Positions 43,188-54,260 of a stretch of DNA of 64,000 nt are shown here, one piece after another; the stretch's first letter is position 1, and every line of letters begins with the position of its first letter. The translations under genes were made by a program, and so were the position numbers. Source of the DNA: Dactylellina haptotyla (lineage: Eukaryota; Ascomycota; Orbiliomycetes; Orbiliales; Orbiliaceae); the NCBI GenBank assembly GCA_031310005.1, contig CM062380.1:1302001-1366000 (forward strand), in the 5' to 3' direction. The notes below the pieces were generated by a model. The model made no database searches, was not told where the DNA came from, and saw nothing but the letters and a program-made list of their open reading frames with translations.

Positions 43188-45116
43188 TTAAGTAGCATCT
43201 TGGAGAGCGTCTTGAAAGTCGTCTTGAGCAGGCTCTGGTACTGTATCCTTGACTTCAGAAGGAGCGTCCTTCGCTTCATCGGGAACAACCTTGACTTCGT
43301 TGGAAACATCATCGACTTTGTTGGGAGTGTCCTCAGTCTGCTCGGTAGTTTCACCAATTTCGACAGGAGCGGATTTATCTCGGCGATGACGGCGGGGACG
43401 ATCGCGATGACGTTTGCGCCTTTCAGTCGAAGATTCCTTGCCTTCGGCAGCTGGCTTGTCACGAGACCTTGGGGATTTGTCCTTACGAGATCGATGGCGC
43501 TTAGCTTGATCAGGAGATCGCTCCTTTTCAGCGCCTGGTCGTCTCTCTCGGCGAGAACGGTGGTCATGAGAGTGCTTGCGCCTTGAGTCTGATGAATGTC
43601 GCCCTGCACTGGGGCGTTGCTCATCTTCCTTGGCTGGGTCACCGTTATCTTGTGTTGGCTGTTCGCTATCTTGAATTGGCTGGTTATTGTCGTTGTCCGC
43701 GGTAGCTTGCTTTTCGTCGTTAGCTAGCTGCTCACCGGCTTCGGCTGGCGGTGCAGTTTCAGTGCTTGGCGATTTGTCTTTGCGGGATCGGTCTTTATGG
43801 GATCGGTATCTATCGGATCTATATCTATCTCTGCGTCGTTCAGAGGATGGCTCGCCGTCAGGGTGTGGTCGCTCCTTGCGATCATCGTCTCTGTGGCTGC
43901 GGTGGTCTCTACGGCCATGCTCTCTGCTGCGATGCTCTCTACTACTGCGATCTCTGTGGCCGTGTTCGCTGCTGCGATATTCACCGCTGTGGCGACGTTC
44001 TCTGTAACGAGACTCTCCGCTGCGATGGTCCTTGGCGCGATACTCTCGGTTGCGATCCTCTCCGCTGTACTGCTCTCTGCTCCGATATTCTTTGTGACGA
44101 CGTTCTCGGCTGCTACGATGCTCCCTGCTGCCGCGGCGCTCTCTGTGGCTACGCTCTCCGCGATCGCGCTCTCTGCTGCGATGCTCTCTCGTACGGCGTT
44201 CGCCGTGAGTGCGTTCTTTACTGCGGTGTTCTCGGCGGCTATAGTCTCGATGGTCGCGGTAGTGTCGGCGGTCATCAGAGCGTCGTTCAGGTTCTCTAGT
44301 TGAGCGACTGTCCCTATGAGTTCGAGATTGATCACTGCGGTGGCGACTTCTGTGCTCTCGGTGCTTGTCTTTATCGGTTGCGAATTCGCCTTTTTTGACC
44401 TGGTCCTTGCCTGCCTTGCCGTGAAGCTCGGCCTCTTTGGCTCGAGTCTTAGCCATTGCCTGCTCTACAGTTGTGTCGGTCCGCTCAGTGGGCTGAACAG
44501 GCTGCTTTTCACATTTTTTGGCTTTTCTGTCGAGTTCATTATTACTAGCTTGCTCGTCGCTGTCTCCAGATTGTTCACTGCTGTGACTGAATCGACGTTC
44601 TCGCTCAGCTGCGACTTCGTTGTCGTGAACTTGCGCATGCTCGTTGTCATCGTCTGATTGGTCCATATATTTGTTGTCCGGGGTGCCCAAGACCCCATAG
44701 CTTTTGGTTGTATTTCTCTTGGGGGTAACCGACCTCTTATCGTTATCAATTGTCTTTGCATCTCGAATGGACAACTCTCCCATGCGTTTGGTTATATTTT
44801 TATCCTGAGTGACCGATTTCTCATTGCTCTTATGGCCTGTCTTGTTGCTTCGAGAAAAAGGCCGCCCACCTTTTTTAATTTCTTTCTCCTCTTCAGTTTC
44901 AGGTTCTTCTTCCGGTGCTTCCTGGCCTAATGCTTTCATCATTGCAATCATCTCCTTAACTCCTTCCTTTCGTCTCTCGCGTTCCGTGATCTCCTCCAAG
45001 TTTGCAAAACAATACTCCTCTTGTCTATACCATTTGACACCCCAGTCCATGTCATTGGTTATACCAGCTTTTTCCTTCCGTATCTGCTTCCGTATCTGGG
45101 CGTCCAGTAGCTCTTT
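43188..45116 (-). CDS. Arg/Glu/Ser-rich 642-codon frame following the MOB2 stop, possible MOB2 C-terminal extension
   Basis: This frame is in register with the last MOB2 exon and begins directly after its TAG at 45117-45119; the first internal ATG is at 45050 (620 codons). The opening (KELLDAQIRKQIRKEK, then NDMDWGVKWYRQEEYCFANL) is well-ordered and coding-like before any ATG. An acidic segment and long RE/RS/RD-type repeats (about 43775-44360) follow, resembling splicing-factor SR tails, then a basic-to-acidic C-terminus. Three readings are possible: readthrough of the TAG, an alternative acceptor at that TAG that skips the last MOB2 exon in phase, or a separate gene starting at 45050. I cannot decide without transcripts. 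I recognise no homologue with confidence. Confidence 0.6.
   Translation of the reverse strand, partial: KELLDAQIRKQIRKEKAGITNDMDWGVKWYRQEEYCFANLEEITERERRKEGVKEMIAMMKALGQEAPEEEPETEEEKEIKKGGRPFSRSNKTGHKSNEKSVTQDKNITKRMGELSIRDAKTIDNDKRSVTPKRNTTKSYGVLGTPDNKYMDQSDDDNEHAQVHDNEVAAERERRFSHSSEQSGDSDEQASNNELDRKAKKCEKQPVQPTERTDTTVEQAMAKTRAKEAELHGKAGKDQVKKGEFATDKDKHREHRSRHRSDQSRTHRDSRSTREPERRSDDRRHYRDHRDYSRREHRSKERTHGERRTREHRSRERDRGERSHRERRGSREHRSSRERRHKEYRSREQYSGEDRNREYRAKDHRSGESRYRERRHSGEYRSSEHGHRDRSSREHRSREHGRRDHRSHRDDDRKERPHPDGEPSSERRRDRYRSDRYRSHKDRSRKDKSPSTETAPPAEAGEQLANDEKQATADNDNNQPIQDSEQPTQDNGDPAKEDEQRPSAGRHSSDSRRKHSHDHRSRRERRPGAEKERSPDQAKRHRSRKDKSPRSRDKPAAEGKESSTERRKRHRDRPRRHRRDKSAPVEIGETTEQTEDTPNKVDDVSNEVKVVPDEAKDAPSEVKDTVPEPAQDDFQDALQDAT
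43775..44360 (-). repeat. RE/RS/RD-type coding repeats
   Basis: A run of short Arg-rich units (REHRS, RERRH, RSRE, RDHR and the like) with Ser/Glu/His/Asp alternates, encoded by degenerate CGN/AGN-rich codons. It creates long spurious open frames on the opposite strand. Confidence 0.85.
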
Positions 45117-46580
45117 CTAAGAGGCATGCTTGGGCCCCTGGAATACACCCTTATCATCGAACGCAATAAGCGGTCGGAGAGGGTCTAGATCGCGGGAGTC
45201 TAGAAGATCGAATTCCTACAAAAGCTCTATCAGCAAACACTCAAACATTCAAATAACCTGGGACAAAGATGGCACAACTTACTCGTGAGAAAGCAATGAA
45301 GTGAGCGAAGAAGGAATTCAAATGCGCCTCCAAACTCAAGTGGACGATATTGACGAAGTGGGTATGGTAGATGTGGGCAAAAATCCTGAACATCTGCTTG
45401 AATATAGCTTGACAATTCGAGAGAAACGTGGGAGGGAACCCAGCTTCCTTGCCCAACCAAGTCTGACCACCCTGCATACCCTGGGGAGACGCAATGATCT
45501 GGGTTTGACCAGCGGTAACACCGTGGGGGGTACGAGTTGGGAACACGGACTCATCGGTGAGACGGTTGTTTATCCACGTCAACACGTATTCTATGTAAGT
45601 GTAGGCGGGGAGAGGACGCGGCTTGCGGTCGGTTCCGAGCCAGAAGTAATCGGTCCTGTGAGTGGTTAGCATGGTCTGGAGATGTGTAAACTCGGAGAGG
45701 AACCCCTTACCCAGGACCGGCGGACATGGTAGGACATTTTTCGCAGAATTCTCTACAAGTATTGTAGAAGAGCTTGATGTATTCGTAGAATTCGAAGGCT
45801 GCAGATCGTTGCAATCAGTATTTGTAGTTGCCTATCATTTGAAATTCAGAAGAGAGCTAGCTTACTGTTAAGTGCGATCCATTCTCCTCGATCGACGTGC
45901 TTCGGGAGCACGACAATCGTTTTGAAGTTGCCTTTGAGGAGATGCGCATTGATATATGGTTTGCACATAAAGAGAGGGCGCGCGACACCGCCGGGGATGG
46001 GCCGACTGACTACCGAGCTCGTGCTAGAGCCAGGAGTCTCGGCCCCACTGGGACCGCCGAAGGACCCGGTGGACCCGGGCATGTTGGGTAGGGGAGGCGC
46101 CTTTCCGCCTTTGCGTTTCGCATCTTGATTGAACTTTCGTCTAGGGAGAATGAAACCTATGAGCGAACGAAGACAGGGCATTGCGATTCAATACATGACA
46201 GGAGGAAGGGGGGAGGGGAAGGAGGAGGCAACGAGACTGGTGCGAGGTGAAGAAGAAGACAAACAGTAGGAACATGTCGAATGAATATAGGGGAAGCTGA
46301 TAGTCTAGCTACCAGAAGCTCAAGGAGAGGTTCCAGGACGTATGAATAAAAACCCAAGTGGAGGAAAAGAAGCTGCGTTACAGGTTGCGCTACCAGTAGT
46401 TGGTGTGAGAGGATGATTGACGAGAATGTGCCGAGAAAGGGAATGAACGTGGATGACACCAATGATGCGCCAAAACGTTGTGCGAATATGTCAAGAGCTC
46501 GGGGTGGAAAGGATAGGCTCGGATATTCAAATAAGAAATATCAATCTCACAACATACCCAATGCTATTGAAGAAACTCAT
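45117..46580 (-). CDS. MOB2: MOB2-like activator of NDR (Cbk1/COT1-type) kinase
   Basis: Five exons, 46580-46558, 46140-45866, 45798-45711, 45655-45283 and 45215-45117, join in phase to give 285 residues. Introns are 417, 67, 55 and 67 bp. Motifs in order: RPLFMCKPYINAHLLKGNFK, TIVVLPKHVDRGEWIALN, FEFYEYIKLFYN, CEKCPTMSAGPGTDYFWLG, YIEYVLTWINNRL, IYHTHFVNIVHLSLEAHLNS and FIAFSREFDLLD. This is the Mob1/phocein fold with its zinc-binding Cys/His residues, and the MOB2 rather than MOB1 subfamily. MOB2 activates NDR kinases in polar growth and septation. An insert rich in Gly/Gln lies between FPTRT and FPPTF. Exon 1 (MSFFNSIG) is inferred across the unusually long 417-bp intron. The core ends GPKHAS then TAG, followed by an in-frame continuation annotated separately. 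Confidence 0.83.
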
Positions 46581-47703
46581 TGTAGCTTAGAGGCCAGCGG
46601 CGACTAAAAACTCTCGGGAACCGAATGACTGACAGGGATGTGGCAAGAGTTGACGGCAGGGGTTTACCGATGTCTTTCCAGCACAGGCAGAACAGATGGT
46701 GCCAGAGAGACGCAGTTCAGAGAACCCTGATAGAGTCCAAGCCAGAGGCAGATATCAGAATCGAGGCAAGGGGGGGTGTTCAGGTGCTCCACTCAGATTC
46801 GAGTATAAGCAAGACCTGAGAACCGGGGTAGAGCTCGGAAAAGGGGATGGGAGAGGAGGTTGGAGCGAAAGGTGGTACAGGCGTACGTGTGTCGATGGAG
46901 GAACGTTGCTGGTGAGGAAGGTGGAGAGGGAAGGGTTGGGCGCGGTGGTGTGGAGGTCGTCGACGCTGCGTTTTGTGTCAAGGTGCTCTGCAAGCTCCCT
47001 TCGGATTGGTGTTGGTATCAACAGCAACTGCACACACGCTTTGGATGTTAGCTATGGCCTGATATCAGGATTCTACGTGTATCTCTACAAGGTCAATATT
47101 GCAGCAGCGGTATCGAGGCTATTGCAACAGCTACACAGGGACGGCTGATACAGCGTGCGAGCGTATCCAACGAGCCTCGCAGTGAAGCCGCAAAAGTGGA
47201 GTAACGAGGTCGAGGTCGAGTCCCCCCACTGGAATTATATCGTAGCGGGACGGGAGAGGTATCTGCTCGGGATGGAACGCGTGGACCGCGCACCAATTGC
47301 CAACAGCAAATGGAATACAGGGACAGGTAGACTTACGAAGAGGCAGTAGCTACGGGAGGCGGATAGGATGGTCCAATTGACAGAGTCGAGATATGTTGTT
47401 CTGATAGCGGGCGAGCTTGCATTCGGAGCTGGTTTGGCGGGTAAACTGGCCCGCATTGGCCCCTTTCTCGCCCTCTCCGCCTGCTGCGTTGCGCCCGTGT
47501 TGCGCCCGCGTTGCACCTGCGATCCTATCAGCGGTGCTGTGTTGCGCATGCGGGTCTTGGCGCCCGTCGCCAAACACAAGCTGCGTCTCGAACTTCCACC
47601 TTGGACAATCCGTCTGCTCTCGCTCTCCGACCTCTCTCCATCGCATTTATATCCCACCGGCATCAGACAACCTCGCTTCTCCAGCGAGATACCGACAGCT
47701 AAG
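46581..47703. other. Shared upstream region of MOB2 and LEO1
   Basis: 1.1 kb. G-rich open frames on both strands (for example 46696-47148, 47235-47663) have no domain and mutually overlap. Upstream exons of either gene could lie here, but I cannot support any. Confidence 0.45.
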
Positions 47704-49450
47704 ATGTCGTCTCCAATATCAGGTACGCGTTATTATGGCCCTCAATTCACCCCGGAATAGCAGCTAACAGCATTATTCGCCGCTAGACATGTCGGACGCC
47801 TCGCCGCCGCCGCCACCTCGTCGAGCAGCTGCCTCGGATGACGACCTCTCAGACTCTCCTGCTCCCAAGCCCGCCTCCAAACCGTTGGATGATATGTTCA
47901 CGGACGACGAAGACGAAGCCCCGAAGCCACGTTCGCGGCGCCAGGCATCGCCTAAAGACAGTGACGATGACTTGAAGGATGATGCTTCAGACGTCGGAGA
48001 CGATTTGTTCGGTGACGGCAGCGATCAGGATATGGACGATGCCGAGCCCTCACGAAAGTATGGATAGCTGCGATAAGACGAGAAATACACGGATTCCTAA
48101 CCAATTGGTGCAGAGTACGGCCGTTAGACGACGAAGTGCTAGACTCCGGCGACGACCTAGACGCGGACCCGCGTCGACGCCTTCGAGACATCCTAGACGA
48201 CGACTTGGACGAAGAAGAACGCGAAGAGAAATCTTACGAAGTCGATATCGGTCTGCATAAGCTCCCTCAAGCATCTGACGATGAAGTATGGCCCTTACGG
48301 AACACCGATCCCCCACCGAATATACTAACAAACCTTTTACTTCCAGGTCTACCTGCTCAAAATCCCCCAATTTATCTCCATTGCGCCTCAAGTGTTCAAG
48401 CCTGAGACTTTCCAGGCCCCTAAACTACCTCCGGATGCCGCCATCACACCTTATACCTTCGCCACAACCGCTGTTCGCTGGCGAAAGTCCCCTTCCAACC
48501 CGTCGAAACTCGAAAGCAATAGTCGAATCATCGAATGGTCTGACGGCAGCTTCTCACTTCAAATCGGCAGTTCCAAGGAAGGCCTTTACGATCTACCGAA
48601 GAATCCCTTGGTCCCCGGAAAGGACAGAGAATACAATCCGGCTCACGATAGTTTCACATTCCTTGCGGAACCATTAGCAAACTCTCGTCTCGTTAGGTTC
48701 TTCACACACGCGACACAAACTATGGGTGTCGTTCCAGCCAGTGATAATCTCATTACGGATGACATCAAGCAGATGGTTGCAGCTCGATATAAAGCTACCC
48801 AGAAGCGACGTCCAGACGACGGCATGAAGCAGATGGAATTGTCATACAAGATTGAAGATCCCGAGAAGGCAAGACGCGAAGCTGAGCTTCTGGAAAAGGA
48901 GTTGGAGAGGTTTAGGAAGAAGGAGGAGGCACAGAAGAACAAGGAGGCGGAGAGCGGAGTCTATAAAAGAAGGAATAGACGCGATCCAGGAGGTGGACTC
49001 AACGTGGACGATTTGGAGGAAGAAAGGTACGAGAGGAAGAGAAGTGGCGGTGGTGGCGGGCGCAGCAAGAAGGATAGAGAAGACGACTACGATGAAGATG
49101 ACGGATTTGTCGAGGCCGACCCAGACAGCGACGAAGAAGAAGAGATCATCGATGATTCCGAATCAGAGGAGGAGTACGAAAGCAGTAGGAGGAGAGAGAA
49201 GAAGAAGAAGGACAAGAAGAAATCCCGAAGACGAGAGCGGGAAGAAGAGGATGAGGACGAGGAGCCCGAAGCAGAGTTTACGGATGGTGATGGCGATAAT
49301 GAACCGAGAGAACGAGCTAAGTCGCCCAGCAAACCCAAGGCAAGGTCGGCTTCGGAAGCAGACGAGGATGACGATGACGAAGGCGACCACTCCAAGGCTC
49401 CTGAAAGGAAAAGGAGGAAAGTGGTCATCGATGATAGCGAAGAGGAATAG
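47704..49450 (+). CDS. LEO1: Paf1-complex subunit Leo1
   Basis: Four exons, 47704-47722, 47787-48057, 48114-48285 and 48347-49450, with introns of 64, 56 and 61 bp, give 521 residues. A second ATG at 47789 could instead be the start, giving a slightly shorter protein. The N-terminus is acidic and Ser/Asp/Pro-rich. The conserved core is YLLKIPQFISIAPQVFKPETF (given in parts: YLLKIPQFISI, APQVFKPETF), then RIIEWSDGSFSLQIG and FFTHATQTMGVVP. A Lys/Glu-rich helix and an acidic, Ser-rich C-terminus follow. Leo1 is a subunit of the Paf1 complex, which travels with RNA polymerase II and supports H2B ubiquitylation and H3 methylation. It is divergent from MOB2 and convergent with the receptor-like gene. 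Confidence 0.92.
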
Positions 49451-49616
49451 TTCTTTATATCCCTCCTTCATACCCATGCGAACTTTGAATATCACACCAT
49501 ATTGTACTTTTACGATCATATATGGATACTTCCCAACCTCTTAGCATTGTATAGCATCACGCTGGACTACATAATAATATCCATTTCTTAAAAAAAAGAA
49601 AACTTTTTTTGGTTTT

Positions 49617-50959
49617 TTAGAGCTTTTGGATAGGTATTTGAGCTCCCAATGCTAAGCTCCCTTTCCCGAACAAACTGACAATACTCTTCGGTCGCTCTAC
49701 CATATCCCTTTCAAAAGTATCCACCCTCATAATCCCCAGGGTCGGATCGATGACCCTGCCTCTACCTTCTACGGGACTCGATTCGCTCATTTCCGACGGC
49801 CCCGCGCTTCTCCTCTTGCTGCTCCCCGCTTGGCTACTTCTGCTCCCAGATCCAGCTGTCAATTTTTGGCTGCTGGTGCTGTTGCCGTTGGAACTACGTC
49901 TGTGCAATACCAGATTCTTGAACGCGGGTAGACAGCAGACGATAATTCCAATACACTGCTCTAGTCTCGCCCAAACATTGATCATACTGATCACCGGACT
50001 CGGGAATGAATGGAATAAATATACCATGCGGCCGATGGATATAAGAATTCCCAGGAATCCGATAGAAAACATAGCCGCGGCAGCGTAAAACTGTTTCTTA
50101 TTGTGCCTTCTCAAAACGTGTAAGAAGAAAAATGGTAGAGAAAATACTATCATGTCGAATACCATTAGCTTGCCGTCTAAAAAGCTGCGAAGTATCCAGA
50201 TCAGTGAGTAAAGACGTACTTATTATCTCTGTTCCGATGTGTAACGACACCGTGACGATACACGGTATATACGAGAAGAAAGATATGCATATACTCCCGG
50301 GATCATTGAAAGTCCAATTCTTGCTGATGGGCGAGCACCAAAACATGGTGATCCCAAGTCCTGTGATTCCGGTCGATGCGACAATCCCAGTGATTATATG
50401 CAGTGCGAAGCGCTGACGGGGCATGGTAACCGGTGAGATAATGTGGTAGTATAAAACTATCAAATATATCTTTACACCCCACAAGGAGAGGCAAAATGTA
50501 GCTAGAGAAGTGTATAGAAGCTGCACTGAGGATTAGTTACCCTATTCCAGTATATTGAACTGAAGAGCAGATACGAATGCATACCTTGAATAAATTAGTC
50601 ATTACCTTCGGGCTCAGTAACGCGAAAGCGCTGAATGGATCCGATTTCGACATATCGAGTGAGAGCCGCGGATCTTTGAATCCTGCGATGTAGAGCACTG
50701 TATCCGCCACCACGTTTGTCGTAGAACATAATAAAGTCGCTATAATGATTCCGTCTGAAGGACTGAGTGCGAACGGAGAGGAACCACGGTAAACATTGCG
50801 CATGAATATCCTCAAGCCGACAAACGACATGGCGATGCCGATTAGAAACCATTCGACAATCTATTTTGACAATAGATCGTTAGCGATCATTATTATATGC
50901 ATATATGACGGCAGTATTGCACTTACAATAGCCGTTGTCGTCTTTATCGGCCACACCAT
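49617..50959 (-). CDS. Seven-TM rhodopsin-domain (PTH11-like) receptor-like protein
   Basis: Four exons, 50959-50927, 50860-50585, 50520-50220 and 50176-49617, give 389 residues; introns are 66, 64 and 43 bp, the last very short but with consistent phase and an ACTGAT branch. Seven hydrophobic segments are visible: EWFLIGIAMSFVG, SDGIIIATLLCSTTNVV, LYTSLATFCLSLWGVKIYLIV (split: LYTSLATFCLSL, WGVKIYLIVLYY), HIITGIVASTGITGLGI, SFFSYIPCIVTVSL with DMIVFSLPFFF, AAAAMFSIGFLGILISI and QCIGIIVCCLPAF. This matches the fungal rhodopsin-domain family that includes PTH11-related receptors. The C-terminal tail is Ser-rich (SSNGNSTSSQK), with possible phosphorylation sites. There is no CFEM domain. Ligand unknown. 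Confidence 0.85.
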
Positions 50960-51420
50960 TGTAAAGTATGAGCAAATATATTCACACAATAACTTGAGGC
51001 GAACAAGAAAATTAGTGCTAGATGAGCCGGTCAGGTGAGCTGCTGGGGAGAAATTCCAATCGCTCCAATTCGTTCGATGTCGCAAGTCTTCTGATCCATA
51101 TCATCACGAATATCAATTTTGACTACTGAAGGTCTCGCGTGGGGTAAGTAGATAGAGTTTCATGGATTCACGGGGCACATCATGGCCCGTGGAGGAAAAA
51201 TGCGCTCAAAACTCAAAATTGGCAAATCGTTCTCTATACTGGGAAAATAGACTTTATAGCGAATATATTTCCTCATCGAGTAGTTTTTGTTCAACTGGTA
51301 ATATCATCGAAGACGAATTATTGTTGATATTTAACGATATTATAGATTATCTAAATTTACACAAGATACGAAATACAGTATCCATTTCCCCAAATAATTT
51401 CAAACAAAAACACCGATTTC
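50960..51420. other. Intergenic region
   Basis: Upstream of the receptor-like gene and downstream of the secreted-protein gene. AT-rich. No gene. Confidence 0.5.
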
Positions 51421-51891
51421 TTAGCAAATGTGGTTGATAGCGCAGACAGATACCCGAGTATAGGTGCACGTAGTCCTAACAACCCCAGAGTTCAGCTCGC
51501 ACTTGAACTCCGTTCTATCGCCGTAGCAGGTACCTTCCTTGCCACCATTGTTGGTAAATACATCCCAGTTATCACCATTTGTGCGATAAATGTTCAAGTC
51601 TCTGCCGCAGAAATTGCGGGAGCTAAACCATCCTGGATTCCAAATGTTGTTCGTGGTTTGGATTTCGACGGGACTCCTTTGGAGGTATCCGCAACCCCAT
51701 TGATTTGAGGGCATCAGACGTGCTTCTTGCCAGCGAGTCGTGGTGCCTTCGCCCTCGGGCCCGCAAGTAGGGCAGTCGGGAGGGTTAAGACTCTTGTCGA
51801 CGCAGTTGCCCTGGAGGATGTGAAAGCCTCCGCAGACGACGGTGCTTGCGAGGGAGAAGGCTAAGATGAGAGATTTGAGGTTGAACAGCAT
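51421..51891 (-). CDS. Small secreted cysteine-rich protein, 156 aa
   Basis: Intronless, ATG at 51891. A signal peptide (LKSLILAFSLASTVVC, residues about 5-20) precedes a mature region with ten cysteines, including PDCPTC and VCAINHIC at the end. Trp and aromatic residues are frequent (RWQEAR, NQWGCGYL, IWNPGWFSSRNFC), suggesting a compact disulphide-bonded domain. I recognise no family. It may be an effector-like or antimicrobial-type secreted protein. It is clearly different from the Cys-rich protein at 24592, with no shared spacing. Confidence 0.72.
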   Translation of the reverse strand: MLFNLKSLILAFSLASTVVCGGFHILQGNCVDKSLNPPDCPTCGPEGEGTTTRWQEARLMPSNQWGCGYLQRSPVEIQTTNNIWNPGWFSSRNFCGRDLNIYRTNGDNWDVFTNNGGKEGTCYGDRTEFKCELNSGVVRTTCTYTRVSVCAINHIC

Positions 51892-53031
51892 TTTTTGTTT
51901 TGGTATTGTAAGGAAGAATGCTTATAAAATATAACGAAAATAGGGATATTTGGTACTTTAGTGTGTAACAAATGTGTATGTTCAAGCTATGGATGAACTT
52001 GGATTGCAATTGCCTGGATAATGAAACTCTGCTCATGACGTCCTTGAAGATCGGGCGCTTTTTATACATCTTCACTGGTATATTGTTCCAATACAATTAT
52101 TCACCGAACCAGGTAGCAGTCTAGTTTACGAGAGAAACAATCAATCTACATTGTGTCAGCTTTTGCTAACATTGAAGTCAACCCTTGATCTGATAGAACT
52201 TCCAGAGATAGCTCCTATCCCAAGGATGTTGCAGATAAGCAATGACGAGCACTTTCCATACCAGGTAGGTTTTAAAGTCTTAGGCGCTAGGCGCTTCTGT
52301 TCTTCAAAACCTCGGCTTTAGAGTTAATTTAAATTCGCTGGTTAACGCTCAGTATGCAGAATTACTCATCAGTAAGCATTGAAGCCAAGGAAATATTCAC
52401 AGCCGAACCAGGCGCAGGAGGCTCAAGATCTCTTGGTCTCACCGCTCAATTCATTTATCTAGCCTAGAGACCTTCTGTTTCTAGTGTTACACCAAAAAGG
52501 GTAAATGCAGCCTTGCTAGGTTTGCTATCCGTAAGGGGTTCACGTGCACTCTTTCTTAGCCTGGGGCGTGTCGGCTTTTATTCATACTATACTGACTAAG
52601 TAGAAAACATCTGTGTGACTTGACGAGCATAGTACTGGCCAAGTTGCAACCCCTTTAGCTTTGTGTTGCTATCGATCTGTGTTCAAGATGGCGAGATAAT
52701 TTGACCTCGCGTTGCGAAATCGGAACAGTGGGTCAACTTGTAAGCATATGCATACGCTGCACGGAGACGAGGTTCTATCGAGATTCGGGTCATCAGGGAT
52801 CACGGCCAACAGGTGAAGCCACACAACATTACTGCTGACAGCAATCAACTAACAACTCCTGATAAGCTATGATATCGACGGCTGCGAATGCTTACGCAGA
52901 GATTATATCGAAGCGGGGAGGCTATTAGTCAATAGGATCCATGCTACACGCCGCATCATTCCTTTGCGCCCGGCACTGTTGGTAGTCCGGACTATCACCG
53001 CACACTAGTATCAATACGCATCGACAACAAG
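51892..53031. other. Intergenic region
   Basis: 1.1 kb with no supported gene; multiple stops in all frames. No repeat or RNA gene recognised. Confidence 0.5.
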
Positions 53032-54260
53032 ATGGCAAGCCTTTCTTCTCTTCCTTTAGAAATACTTGAAAAGATCGCGATATTCGTTGGAAGAGGTGAG
53101 ATCCTTCATCTAATAAACCTTTCAATTACTTGTCGAAACTTATTCGATAAGATTGGGCCATCAAACAACATTTTATGTTATCTAGTGCTGGGGCGATTCG
53201 AACTCGGCAATACTCTGAAATTTAGAAAATACCGACAACATTTTTCCTATTTCACGCTAGCTAAAAGAGCATCCGGTTGGAAGCGAATAAGATGTTGCCG
53301 ATGCCATGCCGAAAAAAGAGGGCTGAAAACCTTCATTACAATTCGAAGGCCAGATAGCAAGCTAGAATTCCAGTTATGGTGTTATGATTGCTCCCAAGAG
53401 CACCTGATGCGTAAGTTTTACTCACAGGACTAGTTTTCAAGCGACCGAAGCAACTTGTATTGATAGATTGCTTTTACAAAACCAATAGGAGTCGGAGACT
53501 TTCGAGATACAGATCTAGCAATTTATCTAAAGATTACAGGCGACTTGAATCAACAGAGAAGATGTCATGTCCTCCGAGCACCTAGCACGGACCCGGTCCC
53601 AAGAATTTATATATTTATAAAAGCTTATATCCTCGCCTGCACTCCGTGACGACAGCTGCGGCCGGTTATATTGGTACTGACGCAGATATCGATCGCTACC
53701 GAATCGAACGACTGAATGGGACAGTGGAGAACTATAAGCCGGAGTTTACTATCGCCGAAGGAGATTGGTATTCATATAATCCCAACTATGATTCGGAGAT
53801 ATGCAGGATGTACCAACGGGAGTATACCACATTCCACAGTCTTTGCTCACCGAGAAGTTTTAGAAGGCTGTGGAAGAGATGCGATGATATCATAGAGAAT
53901 CGCCACCAATCGCATAAACTTCATTTCTGGTTTGTCCGGTTTTACGCCGAAGAGCTCGAACGGAGAGGCGGCCGATCAGAGACCTTAGATCCCTTTTTGA
54001 CATTGCTCGAATACAGATACTATTCAGAAACCGGGCAACCAAGACAGTCAGACCCGAATATTGAGTACTCAGCGCAAGTGTACTCCTACCGTGGTGAAGA
54101 GGCTAGGAGGATGCGCCATGCTTATTGCCAGGAGATGCTTATAAAATTATTTGGGCTCGGAGACGGGACGCCGTTTAGAGCTGCTACGATACAATCCCCA
54201 GGATTTCTAAGGGTACTGTTTTACCGATGGCATTGTACTTTCTTCGCACTGGGCTTTTAG
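53032..54260 (+). pseudogene. F-box-like protein gene with an apparent frame break
   Basis: Exon 1 (53032-53410) starts with an F-box-like motif (LPLEILEKIAIFVGRGEILH, then NLSITCRNLF, residues about 6-35), followed by a CxxC...CxxC segment (RCCRCHAEKR, CYDCSQEH). A 78-bp intron (GTAAGT at 53411, AATAG at 53488) joins in phase 1 to VGDFRDTDLAIYLKITGD. This frame reaches a stop at 53647-53649, while a frame shifted by one base (open from 53586) continues to 54260 with coherent protein sequence (DRYRIERLNG, EYRYYSETGQPRQ). Moving from one to the other requires a shift between about 53586 and 53646. It may be a sequence error, a weakly spliced intron or a recent mutation. The F-box is unlike the 32-40 kb cluster. 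Confidence 0.55.

Noticed and set aside
43687-44335. Several long open frames opposite or out of frame with the Arg-rich tail
   Set aside because: Shadows of the repetitive RE/RS coding DNA; composition is trivial and no start context or domain supports them.
46696-47663. Overlapping frames between MOB2 and LEO1
   Set aside because: Mutually overlapping on both strands in a G/A-rich or GC-rich region, none with domain or splice support.
49087-49519. Ser-rich minus-strand frames over the LEO1 3' end
   Set aside because: Antisense shadows of the acidic, Ser-rich LEO1 tail.
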